Source: Spirosoma taeanense
GTDB taxonomy: Bacteria; Bacteroidota; Bacteroidia; Cytophagales; Spirosomataceae
NCBI RefSeq assembly: GCF_013127955.1
Contig: NZ_CP053435.1
Coordinates: 248,001-312,000, forward strand
DNA: 64,000 nt
Direction: 5' to 3'
The notes under the pieces: generated by a model
Databases searched by the model: none
What the model was told of the DNA's origin: nothing
Seen by the model: only the letters and a program-made list of their open reading frames with translations
Made by a program: the position numbers and the translations under genes
Shown: positions 1 through 8,315 of the stretch, one piece after another
Numbering within the stretch: position 1 is the stretch's first letter
How the letters are laid out: each line of letters starts with the position of its first letter

Positions 1-637
1 CGTAAAGCAGACTACCTGAACCTTTAATGATCTCGTAGCGGTCGATCGAGTATTCATCGATCTGCAGAGCATGTTCTTCACCCCACTGATTGTCCTCCTG
101 CCGAACGCCGTCGTGAACCGTAATCACCCGGTTAAAGCCTAAACCCCGGATAACAGGCTTGGACAGGCCCACGCCCGTCGTGATCTGCGACATACCCGGC
201 AGCTTACCAACGGCATCGACCAGGTTTGTTGAGCTGGTCTGTAGCCACTGGATTTTATTGTAGGTCATGATTGGTATAGGGCTGTCTTTTACGGTTGAGC
301 CCGTTGTGAGGCCGGTAACAACCACTTCCTGAAGCTGGGCGGCTTCTGGCTCAATGGCAAAATCGACCGTAGTTTCGCCGGCGATAAACCGAACGTTACG
401 TGTCTGGAGCTTATAACCTATATAACGCACCTCAACTTTATGCGAACCGGTTGGCACATCGGGTATCCGGTATTGGCCGAGCGTGTCGGTTTGTGCACCT
501 TTCTGCAGGGCAGGCAGGTACACCGTAACCCCAATCAGTGGGTCGCGGTTAGTTTTATCCGTGATATGGCCCCGTAGAACCGCCTGCGCTGATACCAGGC
601 CTGGAAACAGCAAAAAAATAAAGGAAAAATAGCGCAT
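1..637 (-). CDS. TonB-dependent receptor, N-terminal part (runs off the window)
   Basis: Outer-membrane receptor that would import a ligand using TonB energy. The visible ~212 residues begin with a signal peptide (MRYFSFIFLLFPGLVSAQA), followed by a carboxypeptidase-regulatory-like beta-sandwich (GHITDKTNRDPLIGVTVYLP) and a plug domain containing VIRGLGFNRVITVHDGVRQ and a QWGEEHALQIDEYSIDRYE stretch. The barrel lies beyond position 1. An in-frame ATG at 655 would add six residues (MLIPHF); 637 is preferred because it gives a compact signal peptide. The plug wording resembles receptors that are often linked to metal uptake. The adjacent co-oriented His-rich protein fits that idea, but the ligand is an inference. 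Confidence 0.88.
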   Translation of the reverse strand, partial: MRYFSFIFLLFPGLVSAQAVLRGHITDKTNRDPLIGVTVYLPALQKGAQTDTLGQYRIPDVPTGSHKVEVRYIGYKLQTRNVRFIAGETTVDFAIEPEAAQLQEVVVTGLTTGSTVKDSPIPIMTYNKIQWLQTSSTNLVDAVGKLPGMSQITTGVGLSKPVIRGLGFNRVITVHDGVRQEDNQWGEEHALQIDEYSIDRYEIIKGSGSLLY

Positions 638-759
638 GAAATGCGGGATGAGCATTTAGAAAATAGACCAATGGTACGCGTTCACGAAACCAGTCCAGCC
701 TTCACCCGGCACAGGGTATAAGGCGCTTGGAAATGGCAGTGGCTGTACAGAAAATGGAA

Positions 760-1131
760 CTACGCTAAATGCACAGGTGGCCCCCGGTGCCGGTAGGCAA
801 AATGCTGAAAGGAGAAAAAAGCAGGAAACGAAACTATAGGTCGGCTTGTCAGGAGCAGACTTATGGACACCAAGGCCGTCCAGATAGCTAATTCAGAGCC
901 GTCGTAAAGCGCATTCGTAAAGGCATCGAGCCAGATTAACTCGTCGCTGCTGTGATTGTGGTTGGGGAACTGCGTACCCGGTGATGATTTGTACGGGTGC
1001 GCATGGCAAATAATTGTTCCGTCTGCTAAGCGGTGGGCATGTCGGAATACAACTCCGTTAACCAGCACGGCCAGGTACAGGCTAAAGAGAAAGCGGGCTA
1101 TCCCAAACCGAAACCGCTGTAAGCGAAACAC
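760..1131 (-). CDS. His-rich exported protein of unknown function
   Basis: A 123-residue protein on the same strand as, and about 120 bp upstream of, the TonB receptor, so probably co-transcribed with it. An N-terminal hydrophobic segment (FLFSLYLAVLVNGVVF) is followed by a short region crowded with histidines (RHAHRLADGTIICHAHPY, then NHNHSS) and a second hydrophobic stretch (IWTALVSISLLL). The His clusters look like metal-binding sites facing the periplasm. Small proteins of this kind are found beside Bacteroidetes receptors, but I do not recognise a named family. A role in metal capture or sensing is inferred from composition and neighbour only. Confidence 0.6.
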   Translation of the reverse strand: MFRLQRFRFGIARFLFSLYLAVLVNGVVFRHAHRLADGTIICHAHPYKSSPGTQFPNHNHSSDELIWLDAFTNALYDGSELAIWTALVSISLLLTSRPIVSFPAFFSFQHFAYRHRGPPVHLA

Positions 1132-1457
1132 GTTGATAATGAGTAAGTAATAAATTTAGCCGTAAAAATACGAATCAGATGTGCTTTTAACCAGTTGGCA
1201 GGCGGCCAATTCCAGACAATCAGTTTAATGGTTGCAGTAACCGTTTGATTCAGGATAACCGCCTGAGTGACACCAATTATACGTGATGAATTGAACTGAA
1301 CAAAAAAGTTTTTATTTCTTTTTATATACTGTCTTGTTTTTGTATTTAACCAAGGTTAATTTTGAATAAGAAAGGGAAGTTATTCGGTTCTTTCTATAAC
1401 GGTTTGACTTAAAGAGAAATACCGTTAACTTAACTTCATAAACTACCGACCTAACTC
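1132..1457. other. Intergenic region with a promoter for the rightward small gene
   Basis: This 326-bp AT-rich spacer lies between the leftward His-rich gene and the rightward small membrane protein. Apart from the promoter at 1334-1364 I see no ORF, RNA gene or repeat in it. Confidence 0.6.
1334..1364 (+). promoter_or_regulatory. Bacteroidetes-type promoter for the small membrane protein
   Basis: TTG at 1334-1336, a 20-bp spacer, then TAATTTTG at 1357-1364. This matches the TTG / TAnnTTTG consensus of the Bacteroidetes primary sigma factor. The expected start near 1371 leaves a leader of roughly 87 nt before the ATG at 1458. Confidence 0.5.
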
Positions 1458-1634
1458 ATGAGAAATGTACGCCTTTATATGATCTTTCAATGGGCCTTCT
1501 TTTTGCCCATCATTTTGCCTTTATGTATCATATTTGGTGCCTTACGCGGAGCTGTTCAGATGATTGAGCGTGTAATGGAACAAATTATGGCTGATATACT
1601 CCCGCAGAACGAGACTCAAACCACGGTTGATTAA
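1458..1634 (+). CDS. Small single-pass membrane protein (58 aa), unknown function
   Basis: An ATG-initiated 58-codon frame ending TAA. It encodes MRNVRLYMIFQWAFF followed by a strongly hydrophobic helix (LPIILPLCIIFGAL) and an amphipathic, acidic tail (MIERVMEQIMADIL). A consensus promoter lies upstream and a 14-bp perfect stem-loop follows 17 bp after the stop, so it has the anatomy of an independent gene. I recognise no family. Single-helix proteins of this size often act as small regulators of membrane complexes, but nothing here shows a partner. Confidence 0.5.
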   Translation: MRNVRLYMIFQWAFFLPIILPLCIIFGALRGAVQMIERVMEQIMADILPQNETQTTVD

Positions 1635-1650
1635 GTCCTGAGGGGTTCAT

Positions 1651-1703
1651 AAACGCAACGAGCCGCGTTCTTCACCTGATTGAAGACATGGCTCGTTGCG
1701 TTT
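1651..1703. terminator. Bidirectional stem-loop terminator
   Basis: Perfect 14-bp inverted repeat: 1651-1664 (AAACGCAACGAGCC) pairs with 1690-1703, with a 25-nt loop. A and T runs flank the stem, so it can serve the rightward small gene and the leftward pseudouridine synthase that converge on it. Confidence 0.7.
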
Positions 1704-1712
1704 TAACAGACC

Positions 1713-2444
1713 TTACTCAAAGATGTGGTCCAGATTTTTGTCTTTGTAGTTCTCATTGTCCAGTTCCAGAAACTCCTCCCAGAACGGATCATTAGGCAAA
1801 CCCGCCTTGCAGATAATCGGCTCTTTTTTGACCGGATGCACAAAATACAGCCGCCGGGCATGCAGGTAAATTTTTTTGTCGGGCACGGCGCGGTCGTAGC
1901 CATACTTAACATCGCCCCGGATTGGACAACCCATGTGTGCCAGTTGTGACCGGATCTGGTGCGGGCGACCTGTAATTGGGTTCACTTCGAGCAGGTAATG
2001 CTCGTTGATTTTACCCACCACGCGGTACGACAGTTCGGCTTTCTGGGAGTTAGGCGCTTCGTAATCAAAAACGGTCACCTGGTTTTTCTGTTCGTCTTTC
2101 ACCAACCAGTTCACCAGCTTATCGGCGTCTTTGGGCGGTTTGTGCCGAACAACGGCCCAGTAGGTTTTCTGCACCTGCCGTTTCCGGAAAATCTCGTTCA
2201 TACGCTCCAGCGCTTTAGACGTGCGGGCAAACACGACCAGGCCACTGACCGGGCGGTCGAGCCGGTGAACCAGTCCGAGAAACACTTCGCCGGGTTTGTT
2301 GTATTTCTCTTTAATATATCCCTTCAGAACGTCCAGCAGCGTAACGTCGCCCGTGCGGTCGCCCTGCACCAGAATACCTGGTTCTTTATTAACGATCAGC
2401 AGGTGGTTATCCTCGTAAACGACCTGAAATGGTTTTTTCTTCAT
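1713..2444 (-). CDS. RluA-family RNA pseudouridine synthase
   Basis: Converts specific uridines in rRNA or tRNA to pseudouridine. The 243-residue protein carries the RluA-type catalytic motif HRLDRPVSG at residues 60-68, with the nucleophilic Asp at 63, and the later family motif TGRPHQIRSQLAHMG near residue 160. There is no N-terminal S4 RNA-binding domain, so it is a short RluA-type enzyme rather than an RluC/RluD-like one. The RNA target cannot be read from sequence. A second, clearly different member lies at 8698-9420. Confidence 0.9.
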   Translation of the reverse strand: MKKKPFQVVYEDNHLLIVNKEPGILVQGDRTGDVTLLDVLKGYIKEKYNKPGEVFLGLVHRLDRPVSGLVVFARTSKALERMNEIFRKRQVQKTYWAVVRHKPPKDADKLVNWLVKDEQKNQVTVFDYEAPNSQKAELSYRVVGKINEHYLLEVNPITGRPHQIRSQLAHMGCPIRGDVKYGYDRAVPDKKIYLHARRLYFVHPVKKEPIICKAGLPNDPFWEEFLELDNENYKDKNLDHIFE

Positions 2445-2518
2445 AAGCGTAGAGCAGGCAGAAACGCCGTCTGTGATAAAGGCAAGCTGGTGGCTAAAAG
2501 CCTGACACTCTTATTAAC

Positions 2519-3337
2519 TTAATACGCTTCCTTCTCGTTCGGGAAGTCGTTGGCTTTAATATCGTCTACGTAGCGCGTAATGGCCTCGGTCATAACCGTA
2601 TGCAGATCAGCGTACCGACGCAGGAAGCGCGGCTTGAACTCGTTTGTGATGCCCAGCAGGTCATGAATAACCAGAATCTGCCCGTCAGTGTCGGGACCGG
2701 CACCAATACCGATGGTTGGAATACGAAGACTTTCGGTAACCTTCCTGGTAAGTGTTGCCGGAATTTTTTCGAGCACCAGACCGAAGCAACCAATGTCCTG
2801 AAGCATATGGGCATCGTCCGTCAGCTTCTGCGCTTCGGCCTCTTCTTTAGCCCGCACCGCGTAGGTACCAAACTTGTAGATAGACTGGGGGGTCAGGCCG
2901 AGGTGACCCATTACCGGAACCCCCGCGCTCAGAATACGTACGATGGATTCTCTGACTTCCAGACCACCCTCCAGTTTTACAGCGTGCGCCCCTGATTCTT
3001 TCATAATCCGGATCGCCGACCGGAGCGCTTCTGAGGAATTTCCCTGGTAGGACCCGAAAGGCAGATCGACCACCACTAGCGCCCGCTTAACCGCCCGCAC
3101 TACCGAACTGGCGTGATAAATCATCTGGTCGAGAGTGATGGGCAGGGTGGTTTCGTGGCCCGCCATCACGTTTGACGCTGAATCGCCCACCAGAATGAGT
3201 TCAACACCGGCCGCATCTACTACCTGCGCCATTGAGTAGTCGTAGGCCGTCAGGGCAGATATTTTCTCGCCTTTGTTTTTCAGTTCCTGTATTGTGTGCG
3301 TGGTTACGCGCTTGATATCGGGATTATGGACGGACAT
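2519..3337 (-). CDS. panB: 3-methyl-2-oxobutanoate hydroxymethyltransferase
   Basis: First committed step of pantothenate (coenzyme A) synthesis: transfers a hydroxymethyl group from 5,10-methylene-THF to 2-oxoisovalerate. The 272-residue length is typical. Visible family motifs are [10 protein letters not shown] (29-38), [11 protein letters not shown] with metal-ligand Asp52, [10 protein letters not shown] with Asp91, GHLGLTPQ, the catalytic Glu190 in FGLVLE, and IGIGAG. The frame is open to an ATG at 3367, but [11 protein letters not shown] at 3337 matches the usual N-terminus. A promoter -7 element at 3365-3372 would also place transcription downstream of the longer start. It is separated from the downstream pseudouridine synthase by about 75 bp. 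Confidence 0.96.
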   Translation of the reverse strand: MSVHNPDIKRVTTHTIQELKNKGEKISALTAYDYSMAQVVDAAGVELILVGDSASNVMAGHETTLPITLDQMIYHASSVVRAVKRALVVVDLPFGSYQGNSSEALRSAIRIMKESGAHAVKLEGGLEVRESIVRILSAGVPVMGHLGLTPQSIYKFGTYAVRAKEEAEAQKLTDDAHMLQDIGCFGLVLEKIPATLTRKVTESLRIPTIGIGAGPDTDGQILVIHDLLGITNEFKPRFLRRYADLHTVMTEAITRYVDDIKANDFPNEKEAY

Positions 3338-3364
3338 CAGACCAGTTGTAAAGTGATAGGGCCG

Positions 3365-3372
3365 CAAAGTTA
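3365..3372 (-). promoter_or_regulatory. Promoter -7 element for panB
   Basis: CAAAGTTA on the plus strand reads TAACTTTG on the minus strand, matching TAnnTTTG. No clear -33 TTG is seen at the right distance. Transcription would start near 3358, about 20 nt before the ATG at 3337, which supports the shorter panB start. Confidence 0.4.
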
Positions 3373-3469
3373 GGGAGTTACGCCGTATGAGTCGCTACCC
3401 GAACGCGATAAGCCTCCGCTAGTCTCCTCTTAGCCCTATTCAACCGTTCTGACCAGGCACCTGCTTATA

Positions 3470-4930
3470 TTAACGGGGGAGCAGCCACGATTCAGGATTG
3501 AGTTTGGTAAACTCTTTCCAGATCTGAAACTGAATCTCTGATACACCGTTTTTATCCGTTGCGACAGTACCGATAGACTCGCGGGCTTTCACACGCTGCC
3601 CAATATGAACCGAAACACTACGAAGTTTCGCGTAGACCGTGAAGTAGTCGCCGTGCTGAATGGCAACAACGTTGTTCATGCCGGGCATGCTCGTTACGTC
3701 CTGCACGATACCATCGTAAACTGACCGAACACCCTCGCCCGCGTTGGTCTGGATATCTACACCCTGGTTTTCGACGTAAATACCTTTCAGGACAGCATGA
3801 GGCCGACGGCCGAAATGATCCGATATAAAGCCTTTCGTTACGGGCCAGGGCAAACGCGCCCGTGAAGCCGCAAACGACGAGGCTAAGGCCGTTTCTTCGT
3901 CGTTAAGGTTGTTATTCCGTCGTTCGTCAGACTTTCGGGGGGCCGGTTCCGGGTCGGCGGGTCGTTCGACTTTGGCGACATCGGCAGGGTCGGGTTTCTC
4001 GCCAACTTTTTCGGCGGCTGCTACGGCTTCCTCGGCTCGTTTACGTTCGGCGGCTTTACGGGCCGCTTCAAGTCGGGCAATTCGCTCAATGCGTTCCCGC
4101 TCGGCGCGTTCGCGCGCTTCCCGTTCTGCCCGTTCGCGGGCCTCGCGGGCAATAATGCGGGTAATCATGGACTCAAGCTGAGCCACCGCCCGCCGGCTTT
4201 CGGCCAGTTCGGTACGGAGTTCGACTTCTTTCTTGCCCAACTCTTTTACGACCTGATTCTTTTCATCCTTCAGCGTTTCGAGCTTCTGGCTTTCCTGGAC
4301 TTTGGCGACCAGCGTACCGCGCTGTTGCTGGCGTTTTCGCTGGGTAGCGAGCTGCTTGCCCTGCAGCATCGTTTGAACATTGTTCATTTGCCGTACCTGA
4401 CTCTGCCGGGCGTCGGAATACTGGCGTAGGTAGCGGTAACGGGCAACGAGCTGGTTAAAGTTATCGGCAGCAAACAGAAACCCTAAAGGGTTGACCTGCT
4501 GACGGCGTTTATCGGCCGCATAGATCATGGAGCCGTACTCAGCCTTGAGCTTGTTGAGGTCGTTGGTCAGTTTATTGCTGGCCTGCCGCAGCTCGGTAAT
4601 TTCGGCTTCGGTTAATCGAAGGTCTTTGTTAAGCAAACTAATCTGCTGCGACTGAGCCTGTATCTGTTGGTTAAGTGCTTTCAACTGACCTAAGCTGGCC
4701 TGCTTTTCAGAAGCTGTCTGTTTGAGAACCGTTCGAATCTGGGTCATCTTCTCCAGGTTCTGCTTTTTTTCCTTTTCCAGCGTTTGCCGATTGCGCTGGG
4801 TTTGCTGAGCCTGAATTACCCCAGAGAAAAGTAACAGCCCAATCAGTACCAGACCACGACCAGGCCATCGAAACAAGCAATGAAAAGACCAAAACGGGGT
4901 ATGCATACGTGCTGAAACCAATAGATTCAT
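3470..4930 (-). CDS. EnvC-like murein hydrolase activator (coiled coil + LytM/M23 domain)
   Basis: A periplasmic protein with an N-terminal hydrophobic signal (VLIGLLLFSGVIQAQ), long coiled-coil segments (about residues 45-265), a charged Arg/Glu-rich linker (about 265-340) and a C-terminal LytM domain (about 355-486). The LytM domain lacks the zinc-binding pattern of active M23 peptidases: the position of the first-motif His is Asn in ENQGVDI, the YxHL position reads YAKL, and the HxH position reads QFQ. This is the EnvC pattern, in which the domain activates amidases instead of cutting peptidoglycan. The ATG directly abuts the TAA of the upstream DUF4292 gene (0 bp), so the two are translationally linked. 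An alternative start is the ATG at 4906. Confidence 0.85.
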   Translation of the reverse strand: MNLLVSARMHTPFWSFHCLFRWPGRGLVLIGLLLFSGVIQAQQTQRNRQTLEKEKKQNLEKMTQIRTVLKQTASEKQASLGQLKALNQQIQAQSQQISLLNKDLRLTEAEITELRQASNKLTNDLNKLKAEYGSMIYAADKRRQQVNPLGFLFAADNFNQLVARYRYLRQYSDARQSQVRQMNNVQTMLQGKQLATQRKRQQQRGTLVAKVQESQKLETLKDEKNQVVKELGKKEVELRTELAESRRAVAQLESMITRIIAREARERAEREARERAERERIERIARLEAARKAAERKRAEEAVAAAEKVGEKPDPADVAKVERPADPEPAPRKSDERRNNNLNDEETALASSFAASRARLPWPVTKGFISDHFGRRPHAVLKGIYVENQGVDIQTNAGEGVRSVYDGIVQDVTSMPGMNNVVAIQHGDYFTVYAKLRSVSVHIGQRVKARESIGTVATDKNGVSEIQFQIWKEFTKLNPESWLLPR

Positions 4931-5809
4931 TTACGGCTGGCGCTGGTAGCTAGCCGGGATGTTAAACGGAAACCCTGGATTTTTTTCCACCAGTTCAACT
5001 TTGCTGTGCTTGATCTGCAGGAGGGTCTGATAGAACTGCCCGTCGGTTTTTGATTTGTAGTCGAGCGTTACCAGACTGGTGTACGGAAACAGAAAATTAT
5101 TGAGCGAAGTAAAATCTTCGTAGTCTAACCGGAGTGTATTTTTAGTTGGCTGCTCGGTCAGCATCAGTTTTTTGAGTTTCCGATCCTGTTCGCCAATATA
5201 ATTCTCGACTAGAACTTTGCCCTCACTTTGCCGTAGCAACAGGTAATCCCGTTCGTTTTTTATCTTCTGTGCAGGACGTCGCGGTAAGGGAAGATTGCCA
5301 ACAATGAGGGCTTGCAGCAATTCAAAATTCATCTGAAAATTGAACTGGCGGCTCAGCGTCGGGAAGTCGTAAACAGAATACTGCTTATGAATTTTGTCAA
5401 CGATAAGGATTGAATCGCGGCTAATTAGGCCACGAACCGCTTCGATTCCCAGCTTAGAGATCGATAACCAGATGAGGCTGTCTTTACGTACCCGGATGTT
5501 GATATTGGCATTATCAATATCCTGTTCAGGACCCTTAAATGAAATTTTTGACTTGGCGGTCAGGTAACGAAAATCAATTTCCGCCACGTTGGCCCGGGCT
5601 TCTTCAATGCCGGGGCGGCTGGGCCGTGATGCGATTGTAGAGTCAACGGGGCTGGCCGGAACCGGGCGGACAGCTACAGACGAGTCAACGCGAGTGGGTG
5701 CAGAAGGATTTGTTACAGAGCCGCTCGAACGGGATAGCTGTCGGCGTCGACAACCTTCCGAGTTCAGCAGCAAGCTCAGCAGAAAAGCAAATAACAGGTA
5801 TTTATTCAT
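4931..5809 (-). CDS. DUF4292 lipoprotein
   Basis: A 292-residue exported protein starting MNKYLLFAFLLSLLLNSEGC, a signal peptide ending in a cysteine that would be lipidated. The body contains ISFKGPEQDIDNANINIRVR, LIWLSISKLGIEAVRGLI and LLQALIVGNLP, which match the Bacteroidetes DUF4292 family, related to LolB/LolA-like lipoprotein carriers. The frame is open to 5896, which would overlap the TPR gene; the start at 5809 is chosen because it gives the lipoprotein signal. It lies between the TPR protein and the EnvC-like gene in one operon, consistent with an outer-membrane biogenesis role, which is an inference. Confidence 0.85.
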   Translation of the reverse strand: MNKYLLFAFLLSLLLNSEGCRRRQLSRSSGSVTNPSAPTRVDSSVAVRPVPASPVDSTIASRPSRPGIEEARANVAEIDFRYLTAKSKISFKGPEQDIDNANINIRVRKDSLIWLSISKLGIEAVRGLISRDSILIVDKIHKQYSVYDFPTLSRQFNFQMNFELLQALIVGNLPLPRRPAQKIKNERDYLLLRQSEGKVLVENYIGEQDRKLKKLMLTEQPTKNTLRLDYEDFTSLNNFLFPYTSLVTLDYKSKTDGQFYQTLLQIKHSKVELVEKNPGFPFNIPASYQRQP

Positions 5810-5876
5810 AAATAAGGTCTGTGGTTCGTCGTTTGCAGTTAATTCTCGCCTAACTACGTACCGAAACGACAAACCG

Positions 5877-7658
5877 TTACAACTTACCGGTGGCAATCTT
5901 TTTGTCTATGTCGGGACCTGCGCCACCTTTTGCTTTAGCGCGTTTCCATTGCTCCAGCGCTTTGTCAGCCTGACCCAGTTGGAAAAGAACGTCGCCGTAG
6001 TGCTCGATGATTGTGCCGCTGGCACCCGCCGGATCGGCCAGCGCTTTCTCCAGATACTGCCGCGCTTTGGCATAATCTTTCGAGACGTACAGTACCCAGG
6101 CATACGTATCCAGATACGTTGCGTTGGTTGGGTGACGCTCGACGAGCTTCTGAGCCAGCTGAATGGCACGGGGCAGGTTTTCTTTCCGTAAGGACAGGAA
6201 ATAACTGTAGTTGTTCAGCACGTGGTCGTTCAGTGGATCGACCTTCAGCACGGCTTCGTACGCTTCGTCGGATTTGGCGTATTCGCCCAGGCCGTTATAA
6301 GCGTCACCTAACTGCGCCTGAATGCCTTTCTTCAACTCGTTGTTGGCGGTAGCGGCCAGAAGTTTCTGACTTTCTTCGAGGGCATCAATGGCCTGCTGGT
6401 ATTTTCGCTTATACAGGTTTGCCGAGCCGTTGGAGTACCAGAACAAACCCTGCGTGGGAAATACTTCGAGGGCTTTTTCGGAATGTACCAGCAAGCTATC
6501 GACCTGGTTCAGCTCGCCGTCTAACTGGAGCAGAGCGCCCCACACTTCATACACCGATCCGTCTAGACGGGCGGCTTTGGCATACGCATCGCGGGCTTCT
6601 GTTTTCTTTCCCTGCTGCATGAGCAGATCGGCAACCATCACCTGCGACTTTGGGTCGTTGGGATGGGCTTTGGCCAAGTCCTGCGCCAGTTTCAGCGCAT
6701 CCTGCCGGGCGTTCGGGTTTTCGCCCGTCATGCCGACGTAACTCGACAGAATCCGAGCTTTCAGACCAGCTTCGAGGTTCGGATTGGCAAACACCTGGTT
6801 CAGCTCTTTGCTGACGCGGGCCATGTCCCCCTTCTTCCGGTAAATATCCGCCAGCAATACGTGCGCCTGGGGTAAATCGGCGTTTAGTTTCAGGGCGCGG
6901 TCAATCCAGGTGATTGCCTGGTCGGAGCGGTCGTTGGCAATGAGTAGTTCGGCGCCTTCGAGCAGGTAATCCGGATCGCCGGGTTCAGAAGCCACGAGCT
7001 TTTCGGCTTCCTCAATAGCCTTGTCAATTTTGTTCTGCTTCAGGTAGATCCGCTGCTTCTGCCGGGTGATTTCTTCGTTCATCCCCAATTCACGTTCGAC
7101 CCGGTTATAGGCGTCCAGCGCCTTGTCGGGTTTGTCGTCAAACAGATAGATCGCGGCCAGTTCAACGCCATACTCGGCGTTCTCAGTACCTTTTTTCAGC
7201 AGCGACTCATACAGATCTTCGGCCTCGCCATAACGTTTCTGCTTTACGTAAATTTCGGCTAGCAGCAAGGCATAGAACTTGTTGGTATTATCAAGCGCGT
7301 AGGCTTTGGCTGCGAAAGGAATGGCTTCGGCCGTTTTGCCCGATTTCAGCAGGGCGTTGGCCGTCGAGTATTGAGCCGCAGCGTTACTCGGATTCTTTTG
7401 CAGGACTTTGCTAAACTGCGCAATGGCTTTCGTGGGCTCGTCGGTCATCAGGTAGCGCATCCCTTCGGCAAAAAGAGTCTCTTCCTCCATGCGAACCGTA
7501 GTGGTCGAGCCAGAGCTGGGTTTGTCCGTTGCCGGTTCGGCTTTATCACGCTTGCGCTGGGCCAGAACGGGGGTCGTAACAAGCCAGAGCGCCAGTCCCA
7601 GACTGCCTATCCATCCAATCAGTTGTTGGTTGCCGCAAAATCTATGTGAGGTGTTCAT
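5877..7658 (-). CDS. Exported tetratricopeptide-repeat protein
   Basis: A 593-residue protein with a signal-anchor (LIGWIGSLGLALWLVTTPVLAQ) and TPR units from about residue 60 to the C-terminus. Typical repeat text is AIAQFSKVLQKNPSNAAAQY, ALDAYNRVERELG and SDEAYEAVLKVDPLNDHVLN. The last repeats (YLDTYAWVLYVSKDYAKARQ, IEHYGDVLFQLGQADKALEQ) resemble a conserved Bacteroidetes TPR family found beside DUF4292 and M23 genes. It is first in a three-gene operon and probably acts as a periplasmic scaffold. The frame is open to an ATG at 7703; the start at 7658 is preferred because the signal segment then begins near residue 13. Confidence 0.85.
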   Translation of the reverse strand: MNTSHRFCGNQQLIGWIGSLGLALWLVTTPVLAQRKRDKAEPATDKPSSGSTTTVRMEEETLFAEGMRYLMTDEPTKAIAQFSKVLQKNPSNAAAQYSTANALLKSGKTAEAIPFAAKAYALDNTNKFYALLLAEIYVKQKRYGEAEDLYESLLKKGTENAEYGVELAAIYLFDDKPDKALDAYNRVERELGMNEEITRQKQRIYLKQNKIDKAIEEAEKLVASEPGDPDYLLEGAELLIANDRSDQAITWIDRALKLNADLPQAHVLLADIYRKKGDMARVSKELNQVFANPNLEAGLKARILSSYVGMTGENPNARQDALKLAQDLAKAHPNDPKSQVMVADLLMQQGKKTEARDAYAKAARLDGSVYEVWGALLQLDGELNQVDSLLVHSEKALEVFPTQGLFWYSNGSANLYKRKYQQAIDALEESQKLLAATANNELKKGIQAQLGDAYNGLGEYAKSDEAYEAVLKVDPLNDHVLNNYSYFLSLRKENLPRAIQLAQKLVERHPTNATYLDTYAWVLYVSKDYAKARQYLEKALADPAGASGTIIEHYGDVLFQLGQADKALEQWKRAKAKGGAGPDIDKKIATGKL

Positions 7659-7743
7659 GCTGGTCGGCGTATCGAGGTGCGTACTTACCAAAACGTGGCT
7701 CAACTTGTTCTATTGCAACTTTGGCGCGAATAAGTCCTTATGA

Positions 7744-7751
7744 CAAAGGTA
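7744..7751 (-). promoter_or_regulatory. Promoter -7 element for the TPR-DUF4292-EnvC operon
   Basis: CAAAGGTA on the plus strand is TACCTTTG on the minus strand, an exact TAnnTTTG. A -33 TTG at normal spacing was not found, so this rests on one element. Confidence 0.4.
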
Positions 7752-7850
7752 GTTCAAAATGCTATACTGTCGGCAGCCGCGCGTCAACCTAACTTTTATC
7801 TGGTTTGCCGGTTTAATTAAAGGAACATACCCCGTTAACAATCACAAATT

Positions 7851-8264
7851 ATGGATATTCTGTATACTGCCACCGTCAGCAATGTCGGTGGACGCGATGG
7901 CGACGTGAAGTCGCTGGATGGTGTTTTGGAGTTAGACGTAAAACGTCCTGTTGAGATGCATGGCGAAGGGGGCGCGGCCAACCCCGAGATGCTGTTTGCG
8001 GCTGCTTACAGCTCGTGTTACAACGGCGCACTGATGGCCGTTGCCGAACGCCGAAAAGTTATTTTACCCGAACATGCCGTTGAGGTAAGTATTTCTCTCA
8101 ACAAGGAAGGCAACAACATGTTCCTGTCCGGTAAGATTACCGTAAAAGCCCCGAACATGGATAAAGACGAGCTTCAGCAACTAGCCGAAACGGCCCACGC
8201 CGTCTGTCCTTATTCCAAAGCGGTGAAGGGAAATATGGATATGAAAATTGAAGTGATGGTCTAA
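7851..8264 (+). CDS. ohr: Organic hydroperoxide resistance protein (Ohr/OsmC family)
   Basis: A thiol peroxidase that reduces organic hydroperoxides. The 137-residue length fits Ohr. The two redox cysteines are Cys56 in AAYSSCYNGAL and Cys119 in AVCPYSKAVKGN, and the conserved Glu of the active site is in NPEMLFAAAY. Ohr rather than OsmC is indicated by the CPYSKA..GN motif. It stands alone, with a 17-bp perfect stem-loop just after the stop. No adjacent OhrR-type regulator is present. Confidence 0.93.
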   Translation: MDILYTATVSNVGGRDGDVKSLDGVLELDVKRPVEMHGEGGAANPEMLFAAAYSSCYNGALMAVAERRKVILPEHAVEVSISLNKEGNNMFLSGKITVKAPNMDKDELQQLAETAHAVCPYSKAVKGNMDMKIEVMV

Positions 8265-8268
8265 AGCA

Positions 8269-8309
8269 ATCGTCCCAGACTGTTCAGTTGTAGAACAGTC
8301 TGGGACGAT
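8269..8309. terminator. Stem-loop terminator between ohr and the Dabb gene
   Basis: Perfect 17-bp inverted repeat: 8269-8285 (ATCGTCCCAGACTGTTC) with 8293-8309 and a 7-nt loop, placed 4 bp after the ohr stop and 6 bp before the end of the convergent Dabb gene. It lacks a long T-run, so the call rests on stem strength and position. Confidence 0.7.
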
Positions 8310-8315
8310 AAGCCA

